From Clostridia bacterium (GTDB taxonomy: Bacteria > Bacillota_A > Clostridia > Oscillospirales > CAG-272): a stretch of 64,000 nucleotides of DNA. This document shows, one piece after another, positions 17,539 to 25,727 of the stretch. The notes below the pieces were generated by a model. It was not told where the DNA came from. It did not search any database and worked only from the letters and a program-made list of their open reading frames with translations. The stretch lies in NCBI GenBank assembly GCA_017445115.1, contig JAFSUU010000032.1, forward strand, positions 9,356 through 73,355, written 5' to 3'. Each line of letters starts with the position of its first letter. Within the stretch, counting starts at the first letter, position 1. A program made the translations under genes and the position numbers.

Positions 17539-18246
17539 TCACTCCAATATTGCACCCGCGCCGTCCGTCAGACTGTCTTCGACAACGAGCACGTTCACCT
17601 TTTTACTATCGTACGTTCCCGCGTCGATCGCAATAAAACCGTCGCCGCGGTATATTTTTGAATCCTCTGTCGGGTAATGACCGCAGACGATGGTCTTTCG
17701 CTCATTGTTCCCCGACATTTTACATCCTTTGATCCACCAGGTCCAGCGACCGGAGCTCCATTTGCTCTCGGGGGCGTTTCTCCAATCGGGCAGGATGGTG
17801 CCGTCCTCGTTCGGAAGCCATCCGTGAACGAAAATGTAGTTTTCGGTTTCAAAATAATCGCGCATTCCGCCGATAAAGTCATAAAGGCGGTTGATCATGC
17901 CCGTCTTGCCGGAAAAATCCACCGGATCGTATAGGCTCATAACGGAGTATTTCCCGAAAAACTCGAGGATTGTTTCGATCGTTCCGTTTATCATGTCGTG
18001 CTGCCCGAGTTTTCCCGTATCAAGGATCTCAAGCAGGCGCGCTTCGTGATTTCCCTTTATCATAACTTTACGCTCGATCCGCTCGAAGAACTTAAGTACC
18101 TCGCGGTTCTCCGTACCCCTGTCAAAAACGTCGCCGCAGCACACAAGAAGGTGGGCTTTGTTGTCCGAGTCATACCCTGCGTCCCGCAGCGCATCTTTTA
18201 GCTGATCTGCATATCCGTGAATATCCGACACTGCGAACAATTTCAT
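17539..18246 (-). CDS. PPP-family metallophosphoesterase (ApaH/PrpE-like)
   Basis: The 235-residue protein has the complete PPP signature: SDIHGYADQL (residues 7-16), GDVFDRGTENREVL, IKGNHEARLLEI and the later metal histidines in FVHGWLP and VCGHYPTEDS. Such enzymes hydrolyse phosphoproteins or dinucleoside polyphosphates with Mn2+; substrate cannot be assigned. I start at the ATG at 18246 because MKLFAVSDIHG is the family N-terminus; the frame extends 20 codons upstream without family match. It is directly followed by the unknown gene at 16732-17532. Confidence 0.88.
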   Translation of the reverse strand: MKLFAVSDIHGYADQLKDALRDAGYDSDNKAHLLVCCGDVFDRGTENREVLKFFERIERKVMIKGNHEARLLEILDTGKLGQHDMINGTIETILEFFGKYSVMSLYDPVDFSGKTGMINRLYDFIGGMRDYFETENYIFVHGWLPNEDGTILPDWRNAPESKWSSGRWTWWIKGCKMSGNNERKTIVCGHYPTEDSKIYRGDGFIAIDAGTYDSKKVNVLVVEDSLTDGAGAILE

Positions 18247-18349
18247 TTTCGATCCCTTTTCTGTCTCACCGTTTGGCGGCGTTTTGCGTTTTTTATATTC
18301 TATCATAATACTCAGTAATTGTCAATTTATCGCGCGCGTCAAAAAACGC

Positions 18350-18378
18350 TTTACATACTTAAAAAACCGTGATATAAT
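18350..18378 (+). promoter_or_regulatory. Promoter for the E2-like/HTH/ruvX operon
   Basis: TTTACA, a 17-nt spacer ending in TGA, then TATAAT (extended -10). It lies about 60 nt upstream of the start at 18438. Confidence 0.75.
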
Positions 18379-18437
18379 TATTATGTATATTTTTAATTCG
18401 GCTGACGCGAACGTTAACTGCCGGGGAAGCGTACGAG

Positions 18438-19316
18438 ATGAAAAAAGAAAAGACCGAAAAGAAGAGAAAAGTCAAGGACATAAGGAGGGTCAAAACTCTG
18501 CCTCCGATGTCGACTATCGTTCCTTTCATCATGCAGCAGAGAAACGAAAGCTCGAACCTCATGTTTGATACGGTGAACGTGTCGAAGCTTGAAAAATACA
18601 TAAAGGAAAAGCAGGCGGATGGAATGAAAAACATCTCTATGATGCACGTCCTTATCGCCGCTTACTGCCGCACAGTCGCTCAGCGCCCGGCGCTTAACAG
18701 ATTCATCCGCGGACAGAGAGTTTTCACACGCCGCTCGATCGAAGTCTGCCTGACGATCAAAAAAGAGATGTCGCTCGAATCTCCAGACACCTGCCTCAAG
18801 ATCTTTGTCGATCCGTCTGTGACGACTGCCGACGTGTATGAAAAGCTAAACCACGAGATCACGTCGTACAGAGACAACCCGGGCGGCGACTTTGACAACA
18901 CCGCCGGATTCCTGAGTCATATACCGTCGGTCATACTGCGCGGCACCATAGGATTTCTGAAATTTCTCGACTACTTCCGTATGTTCCCGAAATTTCTGGA
19001 GAGAGTAAGCCCGTTCCATTGTTCAATGTTCATAACCTCAATGGGCTCGCTCGGAGTTCCGGCGATATATCATCACCTCTACGATTTCGGTACCTGCCCG
19101 CTTTTCATCGCGTTCGGCGCAAAGCGCAGAAGCTACGAGGTCAATCCGGACGGCTCGATCTATAAGCGCCAGTTTATGGACGTCAAGCTCACGTGTGACG
19201 AGAGAATATGCGACGGATATTACTACGCTTCGGCTTTCAAGACCTTCAAAGCGATCCTCGCCGACCCGTGGCAGCTAGATTCGCCTCCCGAAAAGATCGA
19301 AGAAGATATTAGATGA
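18438..19316 (+). CDS. Stand-alone 2-oxoacid dehydrogenase acyltransferase-like protein
   Basis: The 292-residue protein matches the catalytic (CAT-like) domain of 2-oxoacid dehydrogenase E2 subunits but has no lipoyl or subunit-binding domains. Family-like blocks include VSKLEKYIKEK, VLIAAYCRTVAQRPALNRFI, CLTIKKEMSLESPD, FITSMGSLGVPAIYHHLYDFGTCP. Where E2 enzymes have DHRxxDG, this protein has CDERICDGYYYA, so the catalytic histidine is replaced by glutamate. The N-terminus is very basic (KKEKTEKKRKVKDIRRVK). It overlaps the HTH gene by 4 nt. It is probably not a true E2; acyltransferase activity is doubtful. Confidence 0.78.
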   Translation: MKKEKTEKKRKVKDIRRVKTLPPMSTIVPFIMQQRNESSNLMFDTVNVSKLEKYIKEKQADGMKNISMMHVLIAAYCRTVAQRPALNRFIRGQRVFTRRSIEVCLTIKKEMSLESPDTCLKIFVDPSVTTADVYEKLNHEITSYRDNPGGDFDNTAGFLSHIPSVILRGTIGFLKFLDYFRMFPKFLERVSPFHCSMFITSMGSLGVPAIYHHLYDFGTCPLFIAFGAKRRSYEVNPDGSIYKRQFMDVKLTCDERICDGYYYASAFKTFKAILADPWQLDSPPEKIEEDIR

Positions 19317-20221
19317 TACGGTTTGATACGACCGGTGAAAGATTTTCGTCATCATCGGTCCTTCGCGTGCTCGGCGAAATGGCAAAGTACAAAAAATGTA
19401 CCGCAAAGGCTCTTTCGGATGCGACGGGAAAATCAAAGACGACCGTCTGCCGCATACTGAAGTATCTTCTTTGCGAACGTCTCATACTAAAATACAAATA
19501 CAAGTCTATCGTCGGGCGCGGTGCAAAGCCCGACGAATACTTTATACACCCGAAGGTCTCTTTCGCGGTCCTCGATCTCAGAGAAGGACAGATCGGACTT
19601 TACGTTTACCGGATCCCGACTTTCCGCGAGCTTGCATTTTCTCCGAAAATACGCGCCGACCGCCGGATGACTGAAAAAGCGGAACTGATACGAAGTGACT
19701 GTTTCGACGAGCTGTCGCGCCTTGTGCCCGGAAAATATCTCTGGTCGCTGTCTGTGCTGACCGACAGAGTACCGGTCCGGTCGGAGGCCTATTCAAAGGA
19801 TGCGTCGCTCTACATTCCGGACGGCTTTCCGTCCGAAGTCTTTCATTTTACGTCGGAAGAGCTCGAAGTGAACGTGATAAGAAGAGCTTATCCGGACGAG
19901 ACCGTGCTTTACCTCATCGTCGAAGAATACCGGAGGGAAGCTCTCGTATTCGACGGCGCAGGCACAAAGCTTTCGAAAGATATTTCCGGCGTCTGCGATA
20001 TGAAGAACAGAGAGCGCGCAATACCGGAGATTATAAGCGATCTCTTTATCTCGCACCGGTTTTCGCGCGTTGTGATCTCGTCGCCTTATCTTTCGGCATC
20101 CCAAAAGAACGTCATCAGATCCGCCTCTCCGGCCGACGTCGTGTTTGCAGACAGAAAAGCACGCGACACAAGGATCGACGCGGTAAGGCGAGCTATTGAA
20201 ATTCAAACGGAGTTGATATAA
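19313..20221 (+). CDS. Winged-HTH protein with ROK-like C-terminal half
   Basis: The 302-residue protein starts with a winged-helix region (about 10-65: VLRVLGEMAKYKKCTAKALSDATGKSKTTVCRILKYL) like that of ROK/XylR repressors. The rest (FAVLDLREGQIGLYVYRIP, then RVVISSPYLSASQKNVIR) has the rhythm of an actin-like ATPase domain, but I see no clear ATP-binding or sugar-binding motif or CxCGxxGC zinc cluster. It overlaps the acyltransferase-like gene by 4 nt and is followed after one base by ruvX. A transcriptional regulator is likely; its ligand is unknown. Confidence 0.6.
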   Translation: MIRFDTTGERFSSSSVLRVLGEMAKYKKCTAKALSDATGKSKTTVCRILKYLLCERLILKYKYKSIVGRGAKPDEYFIHPKVSFAVLDLREGQIGLYVYRIPTFRELAFSPKIRADRRMTEKAELIRSDCFDELSRLVPGKYLWSLSVLTDRVPVRSEAYSKDASLYIPDGFPSEVFHFTSEELEVNVIRRAYPDETVLYLIVEEYRREALVFDGAGTKLSKDISGVCDMKNRERAIPEIISDLFISHRFSRVVISSPYLSASQKNVIRSASPADVVFADRKARDTRIDAVRRAIEIQTELI

Positions 20222-20222
20222 T

Positions 20223-20648
20223 ATGAAAATAATACTCGGAGTCGATTACGGCGACGCCCGCACGGGACTTGCCGTCAGCGACCGCCTCGGAATGCTCGCG
20301 GTCGGAGCCGGATGCATAAAATGTGAAGGATTCAAAAAAGCGGCGGAAGCGGTTGCCGAAGTCGCAAGGAAAAAGAGCGCGGAACTGATAGTCGTCGGAA
20401 ATCCCATCAATATGAACGGCACGGAAGGTCCGAGAAGCGAAAAATGCCGCGCTTTCGCCGCGACGCTCGAGGAACTGACTTCGCTTCCGGTAAAACTCTA
20501 TGACGAAAGACTCACCACAGTCTCCGCCCACCGCATACTTTCCGAATCGAACGTCCGCGGCAAAAAGAGAAAGGCCGCCGTCGACGAACTCTCCGCAACG
20601 CTGATCCTTCAGGACTACCTGGACAGAAACAGAAACGCGACTGACTGA
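20223..20648 (+). CDS. ruvX: Holliday junction resolvase-like YqgF/RuvX
   Basis: The 141-residue RNase H-fold nuclease shows GVDYGDARTGLAVSD (first catalytic Asp at residue 7), VVGNPINMNGTEGPRSEKCRAFA with the catalytic Glu, KLYDERLTTVSAHRIL and KAAVDELSATLILQDYLD with the last Asp. Members resolve Holliday junctions or mature pre-16S rRNA. The start sits one base after the upstream stop, with GGAG ahead, so translation is likely coupled. Confidence 0.93.
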   Translation: MKIILGVDYGDARTGLAVSDRLGMLAVGAGCIKCEGFKKAAEAVAEVARKKSAELIVVGNPINMNGTEGPRSEKCRAFAATLEELTSLPVKLYDERLTTVSAHRILSESNVRGKKRKAAVDELSATLILQDYLDRNRNATD

Positions 20649-20649
20649 T

Positions 20650-20755
20650 CGCGGCTGACGCTTCGCTGCCGCCGCGAAATGATGCGGCTGCGCCGTGATG
20701 TGTTGCTTCGCAACGTGATGTTCGCGGTTTCACCGCGAGTGATAAGTTACAACAA
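20650..20755. repeat. Cluster of short hairpins joined by GTGATG spacers
   Basis: Four small palindromes follow each other: a GCGGC-rich one (20652-20673), CGGCTGCGCCG, GTTGC-TTC-GCAAC and CGCGG-TTTCA-CCGCG, separated by ATGATG/GTGATG. The GTTGCTTCGCAAC unit also occurs in the hairpin cluster at 44215-44335. Confidence 0.75.
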
Positions 20756-20766
20756 CTGAATAACGT

Positions 20767-20799
20767 AAACGGGCTCGAAATATCGAGCCCGTTTTTCGT
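20767..20799 (+). terminator. Terminator after ruvX
   Basis: A perfect 12-bp stem (AAACGGGCTCGA / TCGAGCCCGTTT) with an AATA loop, followed by TTCG. The remaining 20800-20888 holds only a weak AAAACTT/AAGTTTTT palindrome (20824-20846). Confidence 0.8.
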
Positions 20800-20888
20800 G
20801 CACGATATTACTGCAGCCCTCAAAAACTTCCTAAAAGTTTTTGAAAGAGGTGCGTCTTTTAAATTATCTCCCCCTCCTTTCGCCTTTT

Positions 20889-20925
20889 TGTGACACTGTC
20901 ACAGGTCCTGTCATAGACTTATGAT
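20889..20925 (+). promoter_or_regulatory. Promoter with palindromic operator upstream of feoA-feoB (first system)
   Basis: TGTGACA-C-TGTCACA (20889-20903) is a perfect 7-1-7 palindrome. It overlaps a weak -35 (TGTCAC, 20897-20902), spaced 17 nt from a good -10 TATGAT (20920-20925). Placement over the -35 suggests repressor control, and the half-site differs from the TTAGC boxes of the second Feo system. Confidence 0.6.
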
Positions 20926-20956
20926 GAAAAATAATATTTTTTCAGGATGGATGACG

Positions 20957-21223
20957 ATGAGCAAAAAGAGAAAAAAGAACGTCAAAAGGAAGCAGAAAAC
21001 AGTGACGCTCGACACGCTGCCGGCAGGTTCCGAAGCGACCGTCGACCGCCTGACTTCAAAATGTAATATGAAAGACCGGCTCACGAGCCTCGGCTTTTGC
21101 CGCGGAGAAAAAATCGTATGCGTTATGGAAAGCCCCCTCGGAGATCCGACGGCATACCTTATCCGCGGAACGCTCGTCGCACTGAGGAGAAGCGACGCCC
21201 GCGGCGTCGCGGTGCTGCTCTGA
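20957..21223 (+). CDS. feoA: FeoA-domain protein with basic N-terminus
   Basis: The 88-residue product has a Lys/Arg-rich start (MSKKRKKNVKRKQK) then the SH3-like FeoA fold: LDTLPAGSEATVDRL, MKDRLTSLGFCRGEKIVCVMESPLGDPTAYLIRGTLVALR. FeoA is a small cytoplasmic partner of FeoB. I prefer the ATG at 20957, spaced 6 nt from AGGATGG, because the -10 at 20920-20925 would place transcription start downstream of the upstream ATG at 20921. It overlaps feoB by one base (TGATG). The basic leader is longer than in typical FeoA. Confidence 0.8.
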   Translation: MSKKRKKNVKRKQKTVTLDTLPAGSEATVDRLTSKCNMKDRLTSLGFCRGEKIVCVMESPLGDPTAYLIRGTLVALRRSDARGVAVLL

Positions 21224-23064
21224 TGCGAGAAGCCGAGAAAATATTTGAGAAGGAAGTAAAGATCACGCTCGCCGGCGCGCCGAACGTAGGAAAAAGCACC
21301 GTGTTCAACGCGCTGACGGGAATGAGACAGCACACCGGGAACTGGACGGGCAAAACGGTCGAAACGGCAAAAGGAACTTTTACATACAAAGGTGAAAAAT
21401 ACGTCGTCACCGACCTGCCCGGAGTGTATTCTCTCTCCTCGTCGTCCGCCGAGGAAGAGGCGGCAAAACAATATATCAATGAAAATCGCGCCGACGTCAC
21501 CGTCGTCGTCTGCGACGCTTCCGCGCTTGAGCGAAGCCTCACCCTTGCGCTTCAAATAATAAAGATCGCGCCGAAGTGCGCCGTCTTTGTCAATCTTTGC
21601 GACGAGGCTAAAAAAGCGGGCGTCGAAATAGATATAAATATCCTGTCTGAATACACCGGCGTTCCCGTTGTTGCAGGCGCGGCAAGGTATCGGCGCGGGA
21701 TTCCGGAGCTGATCAGCGTCTGCTCGGAGCTCTCAAAAAAAGAAGCGACCGCCACGGAAGCGTCCGCGGAATCCCAACCGGAGCTGATCTCAAGATGCGA
21801 CAGGATATGCAGTAAAGCTGTTTCAAGAAAACCGTCAAAGCCTGCCCGCGCGTCGACTTTTGACCGAATATTTACCGGGCGCCTCACTGCGTTTCCCGTT
21901 ATGGCGGCACTTCTCGCGCTCATCTTCTGGATAACGCTTCGCGGCGCAAATTATCCGTCAGAGTGGCTCATGAGCTTTTTCAGAACGGTCGAACACGGTC
22001 TCTCCGCGCTTCTCGGAAAGCTCGTTCTCCCCGATGAAGTGATCTCGTTTGTCACCGAGGGCGTATTCAGAACGAGCGCGTGGATCGTCTCCGTGATGCT
22101 TCCGCCGATGGCAATATTCTTTCCGCTTTTCACTCTGCTTGAGGATTTCGGCTACCTGCCGCGCGTTGCGTTCAATCTCGACAGAGTGTGCCGGACTTGC
22201 GGCGGATGCGGGAAGCAGGCGCTCTGTATGTGCGAAGGGCTCGGATGCAACGCGGTCGGCGTCACCGGATGCAGGATCATCGCGTCGCGCCGCGAGAGGC
22301 TGATCGCGACTCTGACGAATTCTTTTATCCCCTGCAACGGAAGATTCCCCGCGCTTATCGCGCTAATATCGATACTCTTTCTTAACGACCCATCGAGCGG
22401 CGTCTTCCCCGCGCTGATCTTGACGCTTGCCGTGATCATTTCCGTTTTCGCCTCGTTCGCAGCTTCTTTCATTCTGTCAAAAACGGTTTTCAAGGGTATG
22501 CCTTCGTCCTTCATCCTTGAACTTCCGCCGTACAGAAAACCAAAATTCGGTGAGGTGATCGTCCGCTCGATCTTTGACCGCACAGTCTTCGTGCTCGGAC
22601 GCGCGCTCGCCGTCGCGGCTCCCGCGGGAGCGATAATATGGCTCGCGGCGAACGTCAGGATCGGCGGCGTCTCTCTCCTCGCGTCCGCGTCGGCGTTTCT
22701 CGACCCCGTCGGAAAAATACTCGGCCTTAACGGCGCGATCATACTCGCTTTTATCCTCGGACTTCCCGCAAACGAAATAATTCTGCCGCTGATCGTTATG
22801 ATCTGTCTTTCGGGCGGAGCCCTGCCGGATACCGGGAATATTGCCGCACTTTCCGCCGTCTTTGCCGAAAACGGCCGAACGTCGACTACCGTTATATGCA
22901 CGATGATCCTCTATCTTTTCCACTCGCCGTGCTCAACGACGCTTCTGACGATAAAAAAAGAAACGGGCAGCGTGAAATATACCCTGCTCGCCGCGCTTCT
23001 CCCGACGTCGTTCGGCGTCGTTATGTGCACCGTGGTTAACGGAGTGTGCCGCTTGATTTTTTAA
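21223..23064 (+). CDS. feoB: Ferrous iron transporter FeoB (first system)
   Basis: The 613-residue FeoB has the N-terminal G domain: GAPNVGKST (G1), GNWTGKTVETAKG (G2), DLPGVYSLSS (G3), NLCDEAKKAG (G4). A short linker leads to the gate domains with FPLFTLLEDFGYLPRVAF, the Cys-rich GGCGKQALCMCEGLGCNAVG and SFIPCNGRFPALIAL, then about eight membrane helices. It imports Fe2+ driven by the GTPase-linked transporter core. It is shorter than the second FeoB (49058-51574) and lacks that protein's acidic insert. It ends at a hairpin terminator overlapping its stop codon. Confidence 0.92.
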   Translation: MREAEKIFEKEVKITLAGAPNVGKSTVFNALTGMRQHTGNWTGKTVETAKGTFTYKGEKYVVTDLPGVYSLSSSSAEEEAAKQYINENRADVTVVVCDASALERSLTLALQIIKIAPKCAVFVNLCDEAKKAGVEIDINILSEYTGVPVVAGAARYRRGIPELISVCSELSKKEATATEASAESQPELISRCDRICSKAVSRKPSKPARASTFDRIFTGRLTAFPVMAALLALIFWITLRGANYPSEWLMSFFRTVEHGLSALLGKLVLPDEVISFVTEGVFRTSAWIVSVMLPPMAIFFPLFTLLEDFGYLPRVAFNLDRVCRTCGGCGKQALCMCEGLGCNAVGVTGCRIIASRRERLIATLTNSFIPCNGRFPALIALISILFLNDPSSGVFPALILTLAVIISVFASFAASFILSKTVFKGMPSSFILELPPYRKPKFGEVIVRSIFDRTVFVLGRALAVAAPAGAIIWLAANVRIGGVSLLASASAFLDPVGKILGLNGAIILAFILGLPANEIILPLIVMICLSGGALPDTGNIAALSAVFAENGRTSTTVICTMILYLFHSPCSTTLLTIKKETGSVKYTLLAALLPTSFGVVMCTVVNGVCRLIF

Positions 23065-23080
23065 GCGGCACTTTACTTTT
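23046..23080 (+). terminator. Terminator overlapping the feoB stop codon
   Basis: GTGCCGCTT / AAGCGGCAC stem (23046-23054 and 23063-23071) followed by TTTACTTTTT; the TAA stop is in the loop and right arm. Confidence 0.85.
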
Positions 23081-23130
23081 TCAAAATACTGTTGTATCAT
23101 TATATTGTACGGAAAAAGGAGGCGTAAAAT

Positions 23131-24132
23131 ATGCGGGCGATATTCAATACTTCGACGGATCCATATTTCAATATAGCGTCCGACGAATTTCTGCTCAGGA
23201 CGACGCGCGGCGACGCGGTCATGATCTGGAGAAACTCCGCTTCCGTCATCATCGGTAAAAATCAGAACGCGTGGGCGGAGGTCAACGTTACGTTCGTCAC
23301 CGAAAACGCGATCCCGGTCGTCCGTCGCATCACCGGCGGAGGCGCGGTCTTTCACGACCTCGGAAACGTCAATTTCTCGTTCGTAACACCGGCGACCGAG
23401 GACACAAAACTCAATTTTGAAAAATTCACGCGTCCCGTGATCGAAGTTCTCCGGAAATTCGGCGTCGACGCCTCGCTCGACGGCAGAAACGACATCGTCG
23501 CGTCTGGTTACAAGATATCGGGAAACGCGGAGTGCGTGATAACGAACGATCACGGAAAGACCGCTCTTCTTCACCACGGAACGCTTCTCTTTTCCGCAGA
23601 CCTCTCACACCTCTGCGGCGCGCTGCGCGTCGACCCGGAAAAGCTAAAGAGCAAAGGGATAAAGAGCGCCCCGGCGAGAGTAAAAAATATTTCGGCGCTC
23701 GACGGATATTCCGGGCCGGAAAACGTCGAAGAATTCGCCGCGGCGCTGATCTCGGAATTCGCGCCTGACGGCGCGGAAGATTTTTCGGACGCCGAAAAAG
23801 AAGCTGTTCGCCGCCTTTCATCGGAAAAATTTTCAACGTGGGAATGGAACTTCGGCGCGTCTCCGTCGTTCGGAACAGAGAATAAGCAAAGATTCCCCTA
23901 CGGCACGGTATCGGTCTCGCTCGACTGCCGCGCCGGAAAAATAGAAAAAATAAAATTTACCGGCGACTTTTTCGGCTCCCGCGACGTCGCGCTGCTTGAA
24001 GAACTTCTGACCGGAATAAAATTCGACAGAGACGAGATAAACGGGACACTGACACGCGAGCACGCTTTACTTGCAGAGTGCATTTACGGCGCGGCGCCGG
24101 AGGATATCGCCGAGCTGATCACGAAAGGATAG
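23131..24132 (+). CDS. lplA: Lipoate-protein ligase A
   Basis: The 333-residue ligase activates lipoate with ATP and transfers it to lipoyl domains. Motifs: MRAIFNTSTDPYFNIASDEFLL, MIWRNSASVIIGKNQNAWAEVN, PVVRRITGGGAVFHDLGNVNFSF (the RRxTGGGxVFHD lipoate-AMP site), ASGYKISGNAE with the catalytic Lys, and LLHHGTLLFSADLSHL. The C-terminal accessory domain is present (KFSTWEWNFG onward). AAGGAGG precedes the start. No lipoyl-bearing protein is encoded in the window; the E2-like protein at 18438 lacks a lipoyl domain, so the substrate (for example GcvH) lies elsewhere. Confidence 0.93.
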   Translation: MRAIFNTSTDPYFNIASDEFLLRTTRGDAVMIWRNSASVIIGKNQNAWAEVNVTFVTENAIPVVRRITGGGAVFHDLGNVNFSFVTPATEDTKLNFEKFTRPVIEVLRKFGVDASLDGRNDIVASGYKISGNAECVITNDHGKTALLHHGTLLFSADLSHLCGALRVDPEKLKSKGIKSAPARVKNISALDGYSGPENVEEFAAALISEFAPDGAEDFSDAEKEAVRRLSSEKFSTWEWNFGASPSFGTENKQRFPYGTVSVSLDCRAGKIEKIKFTGDFFGSRDVALLEELLTGIKFDRDEINGTLTREHALLAECIYGAAPEDIAELITKG

Positions 24133-24139
24133 ATCAAAA

Positions 24140-24901
24140 ATGTCATACGGCTTTTACGATTCGGTCGCGCCTTTTTACGACCTTCTGAACGACAGCGTCG
24201 ACTACTCCGCCTGGGCGGACTTTATCGCGCAGACGATCGAAAAACACAAGAAGATCCCGACGTCGCTCGTCCTCGACCTCGGATGCGGGACCGGAAAGAT
24301 GACCTTTCTGCTCCGCGAGCGCGGATACGATATGACGGGAGTCGACAACTCGCCCGAAATGCTCTCCGTCGCGATGGAGGTCTGCCGCAAGGAAAAGATC
24401 GGCGACGTGCTCTTGCTATGTCAGGATATGACGGACTTTGAACTTTACGGCACGGTCGACGCGGCGGTCTGCTGCCTCGACTGCATCAACCACCTCACGA
24501 AGCCCGCTGACGTCAAAAAGTGTTTTTCGCTTGTCCACAACTACCTCGCTCCCGACGGACTTTTTATCTTCGACCTCAACACACCGTTCAAATTTGAAAC
24601 CGTTTATGCCGACCGTTCGTACATACTGGAAGACGAGGGCGTTCTCGTCGCGTGGCAGAATTCATACGATCCGAAAACAAAGCTTTGCGACTTCTTTATA
24701 AGCTCCTTTATAGAAAACTCCGACGGCTCATACCGCAGATGCGACAGCGCGTTTCGCGAGAGGTGCTATACGGAGCGTTCCGTTCGCCGGATGCTGTCCG
24801 ACGCGGGATTTGAACTGCTCTTCATCTCCTCGGATTACACCGACTGCCCCGCGTCGCAAGACGCCGAGCGTTGGTATATCGCCGCGAGATGTATAAAATG
24901 A
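24140..24901 (+). CDS. Class I SAM-dependent methyltransferase
   Basis: The 253-residue protein carries SAM motif I LVLDLGCGTGKMTFLLRERG (about 43-62), the acidic end of strand 2 (GVDNSPEML), and motif IV-like AAVCCLDCINHL. The N-terminal MSYGFYDSVAPFYDLLNDSVDYSAWADFI is typical of a common Firmicutes methyltransferase group without assigned substrate. It starts 7 nt after lplA and is followed by a second methyltransferase, so all three may share a transcript. Confidence 0.87.
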   Translation: MSYGFYDSVAPFYDLLNDSVDYSAWADFIAQTIEKHKKIPTSLVLDLGCGTGKMTFLLRERGYDMTGVDNSPEMLSVAMEVCRKEKIGDVLLLCQDMTDFELYGTVDAAVCCLDCINHLTKPADVKKCFSLVHNYLAPDGLFIFDLNTPFKFETVYADRSYILEDEGVLVAWQNSYDPKTKLCDFFISSFIENSDGSYRRCDSAFRERCYTERSVRRMLSDAGFELLFISSDYTDCPASQDAERWYIAARCIK

Positions 24902-24932
24902 TCATCTGCTGAAAACGGGAGGGATATAACGA

Positions 24933-25673
24933 ATGAGCGACAAATCGCAGAACATTTTCAACGATCCCGAGTTTTTTGCGGGATATTCTGCCCTGCGCGG
25001 GCAAAGCGACAATCTGAACGTTCTTATCGAGCAGCCGGAGATAAAAAAGCTCTTACCCGACGTTACTGGTAAGAGGGTGCTCGATCTTGGATGCGGGTAC
25101 GGCACGAACTGCGCCGAGTTTGCCGCCGCCGGCGCGTCACGCGTCGTCGGCGTCGATCTTTCGGAAAAGATGCTCTCCGTTGCAAGGTCCGAGCACGGCG
25201 GCGAAAATATCACGTTTTTACAAATGGATATGAACGACGTTGACCGCATCGACGGAAAGTTCGACCTCATTTTCAGCTCCCTCGCGTTTCATTACGTCGA
25301 AGACTTCAGTTCGTTTGCAAAAAAGCTCTACGGAAAACTCGACGACGGAGGAGTGCTTCTCTTCTCGCAAGAACATCCGCTGAACACCGCGGGAGACGAC
25401 GGATTCAACTGCGACGAGAACGGAAACGCCGTGAGCTTCAATCTCCGCGATTACGCGATACCCGGAAAGCGCAAAGTTGACTGGATTGTCACGGGAGTGG
25501 AGAAATACCACCGCACCTTCAGCGGCATACTGAACCCGCTGATCGAAGCGGGATTTAAGATTCAAAAGCTTGTCGAGACGACGCCTTCAAAAGAGGCGAT
25601 CGCGATCCGCCCGAGAGTCGTCAAACACTTTATCCGTCCGATATATCTTTTAGTTCTGGCAAAGAAGGACTGA
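24933..25673 (+). CDS. Class I SAM-dependent methyltransferase
   Basis: This 246-residue methyltransferase has motif I VLDLGCGYGTNCAEFAAAGA (about 49-68), VVGVDLSEKMLSVA and DLIFSSLAFHYVEDF. QEHPLNTAGDDGF and the C-terminal RPRVVKHFIRPIYLLVLAKK resemble widely distributed small-molecule methyltransferases. It is distinct in sequence from the neighbour at 24140, so not a recent tandem copy. GGGAGG precedes the start and a strong terminator follows the stop. Confidence 0.87.
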   Translation: MSDKSQNIFNDPEFFAGYSALRGQSDNLNVLIEQPEIKKLLPDVTGKRVLDLGCGYGTNCAEFAAAGASRVVGVDLSEKMLSVARSEHGGENITFLQMDMNDVDRIDGKFDLIFSSLAFHYVEDFSSFAKKLYGKLDDGGVLLFSQEHPLNTAGDDGFNCDENGNAVSFNLRDYAIPGKRKVDWIVTGVEKYHRTFSGILNPLIEAGFKIQKLVETTPSKEAIAIRPRVVKHFIRPIYLLVLAKKD

Positions 25674-25683
25674 TAAATAATAT

Positions 25684-25722
25684 CCCCGGCGGCTTTGAGT
25701 TATCAAAACCGCCGGGGTTTTT
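25684..25722 (+). terminator. Terminator after the methyltransferase genes
   Basis: CCCCGGCGG...CCGCCGGGG stem-loop (25684-25717) followed by TTTTT, between convergent genes. Confidence 0.9.
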
Positions 25723-25727
25723 CGTTT

